NCBI GenBank assembly: GCA_905480645.1
Contig: CAJQRC010000012.1
Coordinates: 35,515-99,514 of the forward strand
Length of the DNA stretch: 64,000 bases
Direction: 5' to 3'
DNA from: an uncultured Tateyamaria sp.
Lineage (GTDB): Bacteria; Pseudomonadota; Alphaproteobacteria; Rhodobacterales; Rhodobacteraceae
In this document: one piece after another, positions 54,861 through 63,904 of the stretch
Layout: each line of letters starts with the position of its first letter
Numbering within the stretch: position 1 is the first letter of the stretch
Position numbers and translations under genes: made by a program
Notes under the pieces: generated by a model
What the model was told of the DNA's origin: nothing
What the model saw: the letters and a program-made list of their open reading frames with translations, nothing else
Databases searched by the model: none

Positions 54861-55577
54861 GGGGCTGTCCTAGGTAACCAACATTGAGGTTACAATGGAA
54901 CACATGAGAAAGAGTCGTTTAAGTCAGCACAAACAAGGCCGTCTAATTGAGCATTTTGTAGCCGGCACTACGGCGCGAACGGCGGCGAGGCTTTGTAAGG
55001 TTCACCGCAATACCGCCGCCTACTATTTCCTTCGTCTGCGTAAAACTATTGCCTACGAACTGGAGGCGGAGAGTAAGGCGATGTTCGACGGAGAAATTGA
55101 AGTTGATGAAAGCTACTTTGGTGGCAGGCGGAAAGGAAAACGCGGGTGCGGTTCTGCAGATAAAATCCCTGTATTTGGATTATTAAAAAGGTGTGGAAAA
55201 GTTTATAACAAAATTATTCCAGATGCTTCGGGCACCACGCTGATGCCCATCATAGAACGCAAGGTGGTTCAGGATAGCATCGTTTATTCCAACTTCTGGC
55301 GCCGCTATAATGTACTGAACATGTCAGACTTCCATCACTTCCGTGTCATCCATTCTACGCTCTTCGCAGACCGCCACAATCACATCAATGGCATTGAGAA
55401 TTTCTGGAACCAGTCCAAGCGCCACATGCGTAAATTCAACTGTGTTCCCAGGGCGTATTTTGGGTTATTCTTGAAGGAATGCGAGTGGAGATTTAACAAT
55501 AGTGACCCGGCAGCGCAGTTATCGCAACTAAGACAAAGGGTTAGAAAATATCTGAATTAGTTATCTGGGATAGCCTT
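54861..55577 (+). mobile_element. IS1595-family insertion sequence
   Basis: An apparently complete element of about 717 bases: one transposase gene flanked by imperfect inverted repeats, left 54861-54877 (GGGGCTGTCCTAGGTAA) and right 55561-55577, 12 of 17 positions matching after reverse complement. The short size fits ISXO2/IS1016-type members. No 8-base target duplication could be seen at the flanks, so the insertion is old or the ends are not exact. Confidence 0.78.
54895..55560 (+). CDS. IS1595-family transposase
   Basis: A 221-residue DDE-type transposase of the IS1595 (ISXO2-like) family. After an N-terminal HTH (TARTAARLCKVHRNTAAYYF) the catalytic domain starts with GEIEVDESYFGGRRKGKRG, the hallmark of the family; the second Asp is in the IVYSNFWRRYN region, where the usual D of the T-D-x-W motif is not obvious (YSNFW), and HINGIENFWNQSKRHMRKFN carries the final N/E. 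The replaced second Asp could mean loss of activity. Frame intact. Confidence 0.85.
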   Translation: MEHMRKSRLSQHKQGRLIEHFVAGTTARTAARLCKVHRNTAAYYFLRLRKTIAYELEAESKAMFDGEIEVDESYFGGRRKGKRGCGSADKIPVFGLLKRCGKVYNKIIPDASGTTLMPIIERKVVQDSIVYSNFWRRYNVLNMSDFHHFRVIHSTLFADRHNHINGIENFWNQSKRHMRKFNCVPRAYFGLFLKECEWRFNNSDPAAQLSQLRQRVRKYLN

Positions 55578-55692
55578 TAAAAGTAAGTTACCGCTTCAGA
55601 AGGCAGCATTTAGCATGTTGTGACTTAGCGCTCCCCGCTCTTACATTTGAACTAATTGAAATTTGTGGCTTTTCAAATTGGATTAAGTCCTT

Positions 55693-55980
55693 ATGTCACA
55701 ATTACTCGCCGGACATAGGAAAATTAAAATGTTTACTTTTATTATTTTTGCTTTTGTCATAATAAGCTTAACTTTTCTTAAAATATTGTTCAGTTCTGTT
55801 TTAATTAACTCTGATATTATTCGGCTGTTATTCATTCTAATTTTTGGATTACCTTTTCTGTATTTCGCTCTTGCATACGGTGTGCTGCCGTTATTTGGTA
55901 AGTATATGGATGCAATTCTGTATCTCATAAGCGGTTCAAGTTTATCTAATAATTTATTGAATTACATACAAATACTCTAG
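55693..55980 (+). CDS. Possible small hydrophobic protein
   Basis: A 95-residue frame with three hydrophobic stretches (MFTFIIFAFVIISLTFLKIL, IIRLLFILIFGLPFLYFALA, ILYLISG). No recognised family and only a weak ribosome site (GGAT). AT-rich DNA easily produces Phe/Ile/Leu-rich frames, so this may be chance; it lies just outside the IS element. Confidence 0.3.
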   Translation: MSQLLAGHRKIKMFTFIIFAFVIISLTFLKILFSSVLINSDIIRLLFILIFGLPFLYFALAYGVLPLFGKYMDAILYLISGSSLSNNLLNYIQIL

Positions 55981-56404
55981 CTAAATAAAAACAAATTTTT
56001 ACATTGTGGAGTGTTGGCACCCATAGCTTACTCGATCAACCGTCATGATGAAATCTGGCTAATATCTGTGATATTAAAGAGATTTAATTAAGATATTAAT
56101 ATAGTGAAAATTTCTAAAAATTTGCTGTCTCTTACAAAGTAGACAACTGCGCATGTGCAGACGATAAAAAACTATACAGAAGGGGATAAGACTACAGTTA
56201 TGATATGTTCCCAAAACTAAATTTAAGGTGGACTGTGTTTCTTATTAGATTTGTACCGACCTCAGGCCTTTAGGTACACTTACCCCGACGGTAGCCCTTT
56301 TAACTAAAATATCTTCGGGTCCTAATTTTGTTCAGGCTACGGTCAAAGTTGATTTGTTAATGGCAAGTTTATGACCTGATTACGTGAGGTGGTTGGGACA
56401 ATTT
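55981..56404. other. Intergenic region, nothing recognised
   Basis: About 420 AT-rich bases between the hydrophobic frame and the end of the BLUF gene, with no credible gene or structure. Confidence 0.5.
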
Positions 56405-56863
56405 CTATTTTGGTTCATGGACGTAATCAAATTGGTCAAATTCTCTTGAGAGGTTATTAAACACATTGAAGGCTTGAGAAGGGCTAAAATTTTCAACCAA
56501 ACCATTTTTTAAATCATACTCATCCCACATCATGATACCAAGGTCTTGCTGCCTCATCGTCCAAGATGCGAATATCCTGCGATTGGTAAAACTTTCTTTT
56601 AACATTTGTATATTGTCATGGCGCGTGTCACTTTTAATTTTATTAAAAGTTTGTTCTACAGCAGTGGTAGGACCCTCTAAAAGTTGTAGGTATAAATCTG
56701 CACCATAAATGAGCAGTCCCGTAACCTTGACATTGGGGTTATTTTTTCGCGAACTTGAAAAAATTTGTTCTACAATATTATTTGTAAATCCTACGGGTCG
56801 GGAACTGTAGATTATATGCTTGAGTTGGGTAGTCTCTGGTTTTGGCAATTTATCAGGCTCCAA
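56405..56863 (-). CDS. BLUF-domain blue-light sensor protein
   Basis: A 152-residue single-domain BLUF protein that should bind FAD and sense blue light. Compared with AppA the key residues are present at consistent spacing: Tyr19 (IIYSS, AppA Tyr21), Asn42 (AppA Asn45), Gln60 in YLQLLEG (AppA Gln63), and Trp101/Met103 in SWTM (AppA Trp104/Met106). RHDNIQML matches the conserved RH. No output domain is fused, so it must signal by contacting a partner, as PixD-type proteins do. No obvious partner gene is adjacent. Confidence 0.9.
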   Translation of the reverse strand: MEPDKLPKPETTQLKHIIYSSRPVGFTNNIVEQIFSSSRKNNPNVKVTGLLIYGADLYLQLLEGPTTAVEQTFNKIKSDTRHDNIQMLKESFTNRRIFASWTMRQQDLGIMMWDEYDLKNGLVENFSPSQAFNVFNNLSREFDQFDYVHEPK

Positions 56864-57628
56864 ATAGTTTACTTGAAACAGTACATACTACAAATTAAAA
56901 ATTTTAATACTTTTTTAATTATCATTTACGATACTGAATATTTACGGCTGCTGCGTCTCTCGTTGGAAGCGCAATAAGATATGCCATGTCTCTCAAGTGC
57001 TACCATCGAGCACCATTGCAAAGAAGCTTAAAAATGTGGAAATACTTCTTTAGTGCGGTATGAAAATCAATGCTTTAGCATTGGCTGTGAGGGGTGAGCT
57101 GGCAAAATCGGTCATAGCGATGCCATTATTTCCATGCTCATGCGTGCCTTGGGGTGCCAAAGTGACTTGGCTTGAATAGGGTGCAACACTGGCTGTAACA
57201 CAAGCATTTCAGCCTCGATGGACCAATCTCTTCTGTAATGCCAAGTGCGTTAGCATCCAGAATGAGTACGTCAGATCGGATTAACCGAAGGCCAATCGTC
57301 AGGAAGGCTTCGAAGGAGTGAAATTGGCAAACGCCGTAAATCATAACGCGTCAAGCCTCGGGGATGAGTTTGGCTGTTCTGTCAAAGCTGTTAGTAACAA
57401 AGTTTTTATGCAGCATTTGTTTGCGAAAAAATTCTTAAAGAGATCTAAGCATAACTTCGTTTTTATAAAATTCATAATTTTACCCAATTAAAACAATGGC
57501 TAATTTTCCAAAAATCATCAAAAAGGGTATCTTCTGAGGTCTCTTTAATAAAAATAAAGGTAAAAACCTAAACAAGTTAAAGGCTCTGGAAATTTTAGAA
57601 AGTTTATACTTTCTTATAGTTAGCAGTT
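56864..57628. other. Gene-poor region with possible decayed coding sequence
   Basis: About 765 bases between the BLUF gene and the kinase-like gene. The middle, 57050-57400, is less AT-rich than the flanks. A 68-codon minus-strand frame at 57138-57344 reads MIYGVCQFHSFEAFLTIGLR then LIRSDVLILDANALGITEEI, which looks protein-like, and neighbouring frames also have protein-like stretches. This suggests a degraded gene I cannot identify. The rest shows nothing. Confidence 0.35.
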
Positions 57629-58552
57629 TTATCCATTCTGTACTGCTTTGATATGATCATTAAATTCTGGGTCTTGCATTAGAGTTTTACAACGATCAAA
57701 TCGCCCTATTGCATATGCCCAGAAATCTTCTGCCGGGTTTTCATCAGCATGTTGAATCAGCCCCCAGAGGGTCCAAAGCAGATCACACAAAGCTTTATAG
57801 ATAATCATGCGACCTGTTTCCGCGGCGGTAGGCTCTCGGCCAAAATAAGCCCGCATGAGTTCTGCGTCTTGTTCTGCGTCCATGCCGGCCTCAACAGATA
57901 AGTCGCCAACATCCCAAAGTGGATCATTCATGCCGGAATACTCCCAGTCAACAATCCACATTATTTTGCCAGTATCGAGAAAGTTCTCACACAATGGATC
58001 ACAATGACAGGGTGCTATCGGTAGATCCTTTTCTGATAAAATATGTTTGATGGGTTCTGCCGCTGCAACGACATCATAATACCCATTTGGTAAGTCAACG
58101 TCTTTGGTTGATAATATTTTGAGATACTCATCGATCATCGAAAAAAGTTCGAATTGAAATTCAAAAGATTCACCAGAATTGTGAAGTCTGGCAAGGGCGT
58201 TGCCAGCGCGGGCAGGGGATCCTTTGCGCAATTTAAAATGCTCTGGTGTCATTGTTTCGATATCGGGCACAGTCTCGCTTATCATTAATCCAGTAATGGT
58301 CTCACCAAAAATTACATTGGGAGAAACGCCCGCTTTGGCCGCTGCCTTAGCGTTGTGGAGTTCAATGCCTCGATCAATATACTCATCTGTCCCTGAACCA
58401 GCAATTCTTACAATCACTGAGCGATCTTTGATGTCCACGCGATGTACTAAATTGGTCAGGCCACCAAGGCGCGTTATGCTTTTCACTTCAACATTTTTAA
58501 ATCCAGGAGCTTTACGTAATGCCTGCATCACTATTTTGGCATGTTCGGTCAT
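57629..58552 (-). CDS. Choline-kinase-like phosphotransferase (APH fold)
   Basis: A 307-residue kinase-fold protein, paralogue of the one at 34255-35127. The catalytic loop is PCHCDPLCENFL (HxDxxxxN) and the metal motif IVDWEYSGMNDPLWDVGDL. These fit choline/ethanolamine kinases. GAGGA lies just before the start. It follows the DMGDH-like gene by 18 bases on the same strand and is surely cotranscribed with it. Phosphorylation of an amino alcohol connected to the amine substrate is the likely role; the substrate is inferred. Confidence 0.84.
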   Translation of the reverse strand: MTEHAKIVMQALRKAPGFKNVEVKSITRLGGLTNLVHRVDIKDRSVIVRIAGSGTDEYIDRGIELHNAKAAAKAGVSPNVIFGETITGLMISETVPDIETMTPEHFKLRKGSPARAGNALARLHNSGESFEFQFELFSMIDEYLKILSTKDVDLPNGYYDVVAAAEPIKHILSEKDLPIAPCHCDPLCENFLDTGKIMWIVDWEYSGMNDPLWDVGDLSVEAGMDAEQDAELMRAYFGREPTAAETGRMIIYKALCDLLWTLWGLIQHADENPAEDFWAYAIGRFDRCKTLMQDPEFNDHIKAVQNG

Positions 58553-58570
58553 ATGTTCGTCCTCGATTAA

Positions 58571-60988
58571 TTAGGCTATTAGCGCCTTATTCTCCGGGTC
58601 GTAAACCGGACTTTCCACCAAGGTGATAGCAAAGCGCTCACCGAAAACCTCCAACTTAAAGTCTTTCTTGTCCCAGAAATTGGCTTCGAGGTAACCTCGG
58701 ACTATTGTTTTGCCGACGGTATACCCAAAGCCCACTGACGTGGCTAGGGAAACTACTGCACCGCCAAGAAGAATTGTTTCACCACCAGTAACAGATAATT
58801 TTTCATCTGTCACAAAAGTACAAAGTTTGCGCGTTGGTTTGTTATTTTTTTGTTTCTCTAGTATTGTTCGACCCAAGAAATCTCCCTTTGATTTTAAATG
58901 AACCCGAAAACCGAGACCGGCTTCAATTGGCGTATAATCTGGGGTGACATCACTCGACCAATATACGTAGCCTTTTTCCAAACGCAGACTTTCAATCGCT
59001 CTATAACCAACGTTGGCAATACCAGCTTCTTTGCCTGCATTCCAAAGTAGATCATAGACGTGCGCAGCATATTCTGAGGGAATATGGAGCTCGTACCCCA
59101 GTTCGCCAACGTAGCCAATTCTTGCTGCCAGAACTTGCGCTGCTCCAACGACGATCTCACAACTTTTTGAGAATGGGATTGCTGAATTGCTAATATCGGA
59201 TTCAGATACTTTTGCTAGGACTTCCCGTGACATAGGTCCAACAATATTTAAAACGGCTTTGCCAGATGTAACATCTACCAAGTGGATCAAGCCATCTTTT
59301 GGCATATTTTTCTTTATCCAGTCACTGTCATGAACACCAAAGCCAGAGCCAGTCACTAAATAGAAGTGATCCGAACCCATACGAATAAAGGTGACGTCAG
59401 CCTCAGTCCCGCCAGACGCATTACACATCTGGGTGTAAATAATCGAACCGATTGGCTTGTCCATGTTAGACACACATAGTTTTTGCAGTAGTTCTAGTGC
59501 TCCCAAACCCATAATTTCAAATTTTGCAAATGACGACTGGTCGATAAGAGCAACACGCTCTCTGACCGCTTCATGCTCTGCAGCTGCATATTTTTTCCAG
59601 CCTGGCTCAATAAAATCGAGCTGATCTACAGGTTGAACCCCCTTTGGCGCAAACCATAGTGGGCGCTCCCAGCCATTTTTTGAGCCGTAAACAGCGCCTG
59701 CTTCTTTTAAGCGATCGTACAGTGGCGAAAGTCGCAAGTTGCGCGCTGTTTGATATTCTTGACCCGGGTAACGCATCTTGTAGTGATGTTCATAATGTTC
59801 GACAGCTCGTGGATACATAAATGCACGAGTACCATGATGCGGTCCAAATCGTCTTACATCAAGTGGCCATAAATCAAGCGAAGGCGCACCGTCAACAACC
59901 CATTCTGCAATCATTTCCCCCGCGCCACCACCTGCTGCTATACCATACAAAAAACCTGTTGCTAACATAAGGTTGTCAAAGCCAGGTTGCCAACCCATGA
60001 CAAAATCACCATCGGCAGAATACGGAATTGGCCCGTTGATAACCTGACGAATGCCTACTTCATTTACAATTGGTGTCACTTGGGCGGCAAGCTCTGCAAG
60101 TGGTAGAAAACGATCCAAATTTTCTGGAAGGAGTTGCCGAACAAACGGCTCAGGTATTTTTGGATTGCCAAAAGGGATAGAGCCCTCCTCATACCCACCG
60201 ATTACGAGACGCCCGCCAACATCTGGCTTATAATATACCAGTCGTTCTGGATCACGAAGTGTTGGGTAATGGCCAATCTCGCCACCAGTTGACTCTGTTA
60301 TAATATATTGATGCTCAACTGCGCATGCTGGAATACGAATGGCCAATTTAGCGCCTATTTCACGGCTCCACATTCCGGTTGCAAGGATCACATTTTCAGC
60401 TTCGTATCTGCCTTCTGTAGTGATCACTTCAATAACGCGACTACCTTTTACGGTGAAATCTATTACCTCAACGCCTTGTTTAATTAGAGTTCCTTGCTTG
60501 CGTGCTGCACCTGCAATAGCCTGGCACAGTGAAGCTGGATCCACATGGCCGTCAGAAGGAATGTAAGCCGCGCCCTCAAGGTCTTTTACCTCAATCAGGG
60601 GAAAGAGTTCCTGTGCTTCATTTGGAGAGATAATAGACATTTCAAGGTTAAAACTCTGCGCCATAGTAGCCAAACGTTTTGCCTCTAGTATTCGTTCTTT
60701 GGTTGCTGCCAGCCGTAGGGAACCCGTTTTTTTCCAATCGAATTGCATGCCTTCTTCATTTTGAAGACGGTCGTACATTTCGACAGATTTTTTTAACATG
60801 CGTGTCGTATTTCGAGATGAACGAAGTTGCCCTACGAGTCCTGCAGCATGCCAAGTTGCTCCTTCGGTCAGGTTTGCGCGTTCAAGCAGTGTAACGTCTT
60901 TTTCACCGTTTCGTGTCAAATGATAAGCTATAGAGCATCCAATTATGCCACCGCCAATAATTAGATGCTTTACTGCTTGTCTGTTCAT
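58571..60988 (-). CDS. Dimethylglycine/sarcosine dehydrogenase-like flavoprotein with GcvT domain
   Basis: An 805-residue paralogue of the enzyme at 42280-44712, with the same order: FAD-binding DAO domain (LIIGGGIIGCSIAYHL), ATWHAAGLVGQLRSS with His47 as the covalent flavin site, FAO_M linker, and GcvT domain (GGTEADVTFIRMG, GYRAIESLRLEKGYVYWSSD, EAGLGFRVHLKSK). Expected reaction: oxidative demethylation of an N-methyl amino acid with transfer of the one-carbon unit to tetrahydrofolate. AGGAAC precedes the ATG. The genes differ throughout, so they are old paralogues, not a recent duplication. A D-threonine-aldolase-like gene lies about 300 bases upstream. Confidence 0.9.
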   Translation of the reverse strand: MNRQAVKHLIIGGGIIGCSIAYHLTRNGEKDVTLLERANLTEGATWHAAGLVGQLRSSRNTTRMLKKSVEMYDRLQNEEGMQFDWKKTGSLRLAATKERILEAKRLATMAQSFNLEMSIISPNEAQELFPLIEVKDLEGAAYIPSDGHVDPASLCQAIAGAARKQGTLIKQGVEVIDFTVKGSRVIEVITTEGRYEAENVILATGMWSREIGAKLAIRIPACAVEHQYIITESTGGEIGHYPTLRDPERLVYYKPDVGGRLVIGGYEEGSIPFGNPKIPEPFVRQLLPENLDRFLPLAELAAQVTPIVNEVGIRQVINGPIPYSADGDFVMGWQPGFDNLMLATGFLYGIAAGGGAGEMIAEWVVDGAPSLDLWPLDVRRFGPHHGTRAFMYPRAVEHYEHHYKMRYPGQEYQTARNLRLSPLYDRLKEAGAVYGSKNGWERPLWFAPKGVQPVDQLDFIEPGWKKYAAAEHEAVRERVALIDQSSFAKFEIMGLGALELLQKLCVSNMDKPIGSIIYTQMCNASGGTEADVTFIRMGSDHFYLVTGSGFGVHDSDWIKKNMPKDGLIHLVDVTSGKAVLNIVGPMSREVLAKVSESDISNSAIPFSKSCEIVVGAAQVLAARIGYVGELGYELHIPSEYAAHVYDLLWNAGKEAGIANVGYRAIESLRLEKGYVYWSSDVTPDYTPIEAGLGFRVHLKSKGDFLGRTILEKQKNNKPTRKLCTFVTDEKLSVTGGETILLGGAVVSLATSVGFGYTVGKTIVRGYLEANFWDKKDFKLEVFGERFAITLVESPVYDPENKALIA

Positions 60989-61284
60989 TTCTGAGTTCCT
61001 GGTTGTCGCTTTAGTTTGGATTAATTACTATTGGTCTTCACTCTTTATGATACGAAATGATACCAAAAAATAAGTATTGTGAACTATGGTAGGGAAGTTT
61101 TGGTCACGTTGAATAAAAATACCGATAGGAATTTGTTTCTATTCACGCCTGCTCTTACTGAAAAAAATTGTTAGAAGTATAGCCAGTTTATTTGCTTTCT
61201 CGTTTATTAACATTCCGATTTCCGAGTAAAGTTACAGGTCGTCAAGCTCTCGATGATAAAAAAACATCCAAAAATTTCTTTGCA

Positions 61285-62376
61285 CTACACTAGTTTACCT
61301 CGCGCCTTCACCGGGACCACATCAATAATTTTTTCACCTCGAACCGCAACCAACTGGTCCACCATATTTACGGCAACACACACGTGGTTTGGAATTACTC
61401 TTAAAATATCACCAATATTTGGTTTTTTGATACAGTCGGTGAAGTCAAGAAAACCATGTTCCTCGGAAAACTTTTTAATGTTTGCACAGGGGTGCTCTAT
61501 TATTCGACCAAAGCCCTGCAATCCGCCTGTGTCTGAGGTTAATGTTTTGGAGCCAGCATCAAGAATCCCACGATTTTCGCCTGCACGACTTACAATGCTA
61601 GTAAACACGTGAAATGCGCAGTCATCCAAATTTGCAAACCCATTCTGGACCATCATCATATCGTTGAAAATACAAGTACCTGCGCGGTGTTCAGTTGCTC
61701 CTTTCAGTTTACCGATATGAGCGAAGTTTGGAGTACCACCAGTTGATACAATGTTGATTGCAATACCTATCTTTTTAAGTTCTGATAGCATTTTATCGTG
61801 GAACACTTGGACATCGTACCATCCATCTAGTGATGGGTAATATAAAAGTCCCGCGAACTGAAGCCACGGATCGTTATGGATTCTACGTATAAGCTTAATT
61901 GCCTCATTTGGAGTTTCCACACCGGCACGTTTTTGTCCCGTATCGCATTCAATTACCACGTCTATCACTCGATTAGCTTGTTGAGCGCAGGTAGCATACG
62001 CAGAGAGAGAAACTACGTTGTCGGAACAAACCTTAAGAGGCAAACGCCTTTGCAGATTTGCTAGTGAACCAGATCGTGCAGCACCCAGTAGGTTGGTAGC
62101 AATCAAAATGTCTGTGATGCCTGCATCTGCCATCACTTCAGCTTCACCAAGCTTTTGACAGGTAATGCCTTGTGCACCAGCTTTAATTTGCATTTGTGCA
62201 AGTAGGGGTGATTTATGCGTTTTGATATGTGGTCGGTTCGCAACTCCGGCTTTGTCACATAAATTTTGGGCACGCGTGATGTTTCGATCGACCACGTCAA
62301 GATCAATTACTGAACATGGCGTCCCAAACTTCTCTATTATTTCGTTCTTTAGTGCTGCTAAGTCACTCATTTTCAT
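61285..62376 (-). CDS. D-threonine aldolase/D-serine dehydratase-like PLP enzyme
   Basis: A fold-type III PLP enzyme of 363 residues with an alanine-racemase-like barrel. ANRPHIKTHKSP near 47-58 contains the PLP lysine, CQKLGEAEVMADAGI follows, STGGTPNF binds phosphate, and IPNHVCVAVNMVDQ near the C-terminus provides the His/Cys metal ligands of the DTA/DSD group. The family splits D-3-hydroxy amino acids to glycine plus an aldehyde, or dehydrates D-serine or 3-hydroxyaspartate. Glycine is also an end point of the neighbouring demethylation pathway, which may explain the association. ATG 62376 or 62370 are possible starts. Confidence 0.86.
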   Translation of the reverse strand: MKMSDLAALKNEIIEKFGTPCSVIDLDVVDRNITRAQNLCDKAGVANRPHIKTHKSPLLAQMQIKAGAQGITCQKLGEAEVMADAGITDILIATNLLGAARSGSLANLQRRLPLKVCSDNVVSLSAYATCAQQANRVIDVVIECDTGQKRAGVETPNEAIKLIRRIHNDPWLQFAGLLYYPSLDGWYDVQVFHDKMLSELKKIGIAINIVSTGGTPNFAHIGKLKGATEHRAGTCIFNDMMMVQNGFANLDDCAFHVFTSIVSRAGENRGILDAGSKTLTSDTGGLQGFGRIIEHPCANIKKFSEEHGFLDFTDCIKKPNIGDILRVIPNHVCVAVNMVDQLVAVRGEKIIDVVPVKARGKLV

Positions 62377-62652
62377 CACCAAATTTTAAACAATCTGTCT
62401 GTAGCGCTCGGGGCTCTTTGATTTTCCTAATTCACATTCGTTCTAATGGAACAGTGGTTCTTTTTTTTGTTACAGATTTTCCTTGTGACAATGACTAATG
62501 GATATTCATTTATATATTGAGGTCAAGTTTGTCTTTTGGTTTAGGTATCCCAAGCAGTATCACAAGCTCAGTAATTAAAAGAGCAAGCGTCTGTTGGTTT
62601 GCTGAATAATTGGATCAGTAAATCAAAAGATTATTTAATTAAGGATAAGTAT

Positions 62653-63636
62653 ATGGGTTTATTACAGAATGGGAAATGGGTTGATCAGTGGTACGACACT
62701 GCAGCCACTGGGGGGCATTTTGTGAGAAAAGCGCCCCAGTTCAGAAATTGGGTTACCGCTGACGGTGCGGCGGGACCAAGTGGAGATGGTGGGTTTAGGG
62801 CAGAAAAAGGACGATACCATCTTTATGTTTCGCTAGCTTGCCCGTGGGCACATCGTACGTTGATTTTTCGCGCTCTGAAGGGTTTGGAAAATATGATTTC
62901 TGTCTCGATAGTGCATTGGTATATGGCTGAGAATGGTTGGACATTTGACGTTGGAGAGGGTGTAGCACCTGACACCATTAATGGTTCGAAGTTTATGCAC
63001 CAAGTCTACACCCAAGCTAAACCGGACTACTCAGGTCGCGTCACTGTTCCGGTTTTGTGGGATAAAAAAACCAAAACAATTGTTTCAAATGAATCGCCGG
63101 AAATCATTCGTATGTTTAATTCCGCTTTTGATGAAATCGGGGCGTTGCAAGGCGACTACTATCCAGAACCTCTTAGGTCCAAAATTGATGAGTTGAATGA
63201 TCGGGTGTATACAACCCTAAATAATGGTGTTTACCGCTGTGGTTTTGCCACGACGCAAGAAGCCTATGAGGCAGCAGTCACCCCACTATTTGATACATTG
63301 GACTGGCTCGAAGGAATTCTTTCCTCGAAACGCTTTTTAACAGGTAATGAAATTACAGAAGCAGATTGGCGTTTGTTTACTACTCTGGTTCGATTTGATG
63401 CAGTTTATGTGGGGCATTTTAAGTGTAATATCCGCCGAATTGCTGACTACCCAAACTTATCTGGATATTTACGCGAACTTTACCAGCAACCCGGCATCGC
63501 CAAAACTGTCAATATGGAGCACATAAAAAAGCACTATTACGAAAGCCATGACAGTATAAACCCTGCAAGGGTAGTGCCTAAGGGTCCAATTATTGACTTA
63601 TTGGCGCTTCATGGGCGTGACAAAATAGGAAATTAA
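62653..63636 (+). CDS. Glutathionyl-hydroquinone reductase (YqjG/GS-HQR type)
   Basis: A 327-residue glutathione transferase of the Xi class. The catalytic CPWAH motif (Cys63) lies in SLACPWAHRTLIFRALKGL, after the long N-terminal extension typical of this class; VPVLWDKKTKTIVSNESPEI binds glutathione, and FLTGNEITEADWRLFTTLVR matches the C-terminal helical domain. It reduces glutathionyl-hydroquinones, recycling quinone adducts. The start at 62653 follows AAGGATAAG; the frame is open 18 codons upstream. Divergent from the D-threonine-aldolase-like gene. Confidence 0.9.
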   Translation: MGLLQNGKWVDQWYDTAATGGHFVRKAPQFRNWVTADGAAGPSGDGGFRAEKGRYHLYVSLACPWAHRTLIFRALKGLENMISVSIVHWYMAENGWTFDVGEGVAPDTINGSKFMHQVYTQAKPDYSGRVTVPVLWDKKTKTIVSNESPEIIRMFNSAFDEIGALQGDYYPEPLRSKIDELNDRVYTTLNNGVYRCGFATTQEAYEAAVTPLFDTLDWLEGILSSKRFLTGNEITEADWRLFTTLVRFDAVYVGHFKCNIRRIADYPNLSGYLRELYQQPGIAKTVNMEHIKKHYYESHDSINPARVVPKGPIIDLLALHGRDKIGN

Positions 63637-63676
63637 GGTCTGAGAGAGTCAGATGTTTTAAAGTTAAACGGGCTAC

Positions 63677-63697
63677 TGGCGGAGAGACAGTCCGCCA
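63677..63697 (+). terminator. Short hairpin after the GS-HQR gene
   Basis: TGGCGGA (63677-63683) pairs with TCCGCCA (63691-63697), seven perfect pairs with a 7-base loop, 40 bases after the stop. AT-rich sequence follows, without a clean T-run. Confidence 0.6.
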
Positions 63698-63863
63698 TGT
63701 ATATAATTAAATCAATAACTTAAGAAGTAATTTAAATCCAGCCCATACAACAGCCCTACTAAATGATTAAAGAATCGTTTCACCGCCTTATATTTTTCTG
63801 GGAACCTTTAAGATAAAAAAGTTTTTCAGCTCTGCTTATTAAATAAGTTCACTGCCGTATATT

Positions 63864-63904
63864 AAGTTGTCCCAACTCTATATAAAGTTGTCCCAACTCT
63901 ATAT
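63864..63904. repeat. Two 20-base direct repeats with an internal palindrome
   Basis: AAGTTGTCCCAACTCTATAT occurs at 63864-63883 and again at 63885-63904, one base apart. Each copy contains AGTTG-TCC-CAACT, a small inverted repeat. Further right, weaker units beginning AAGTTTC and AAGTTTT recur at about 63907, 63931 and 63951. Such clustered subterminal repeats are seen at IS ends (for example IS21-type), and the window stops before it can be decided. Confidence 0.85.
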
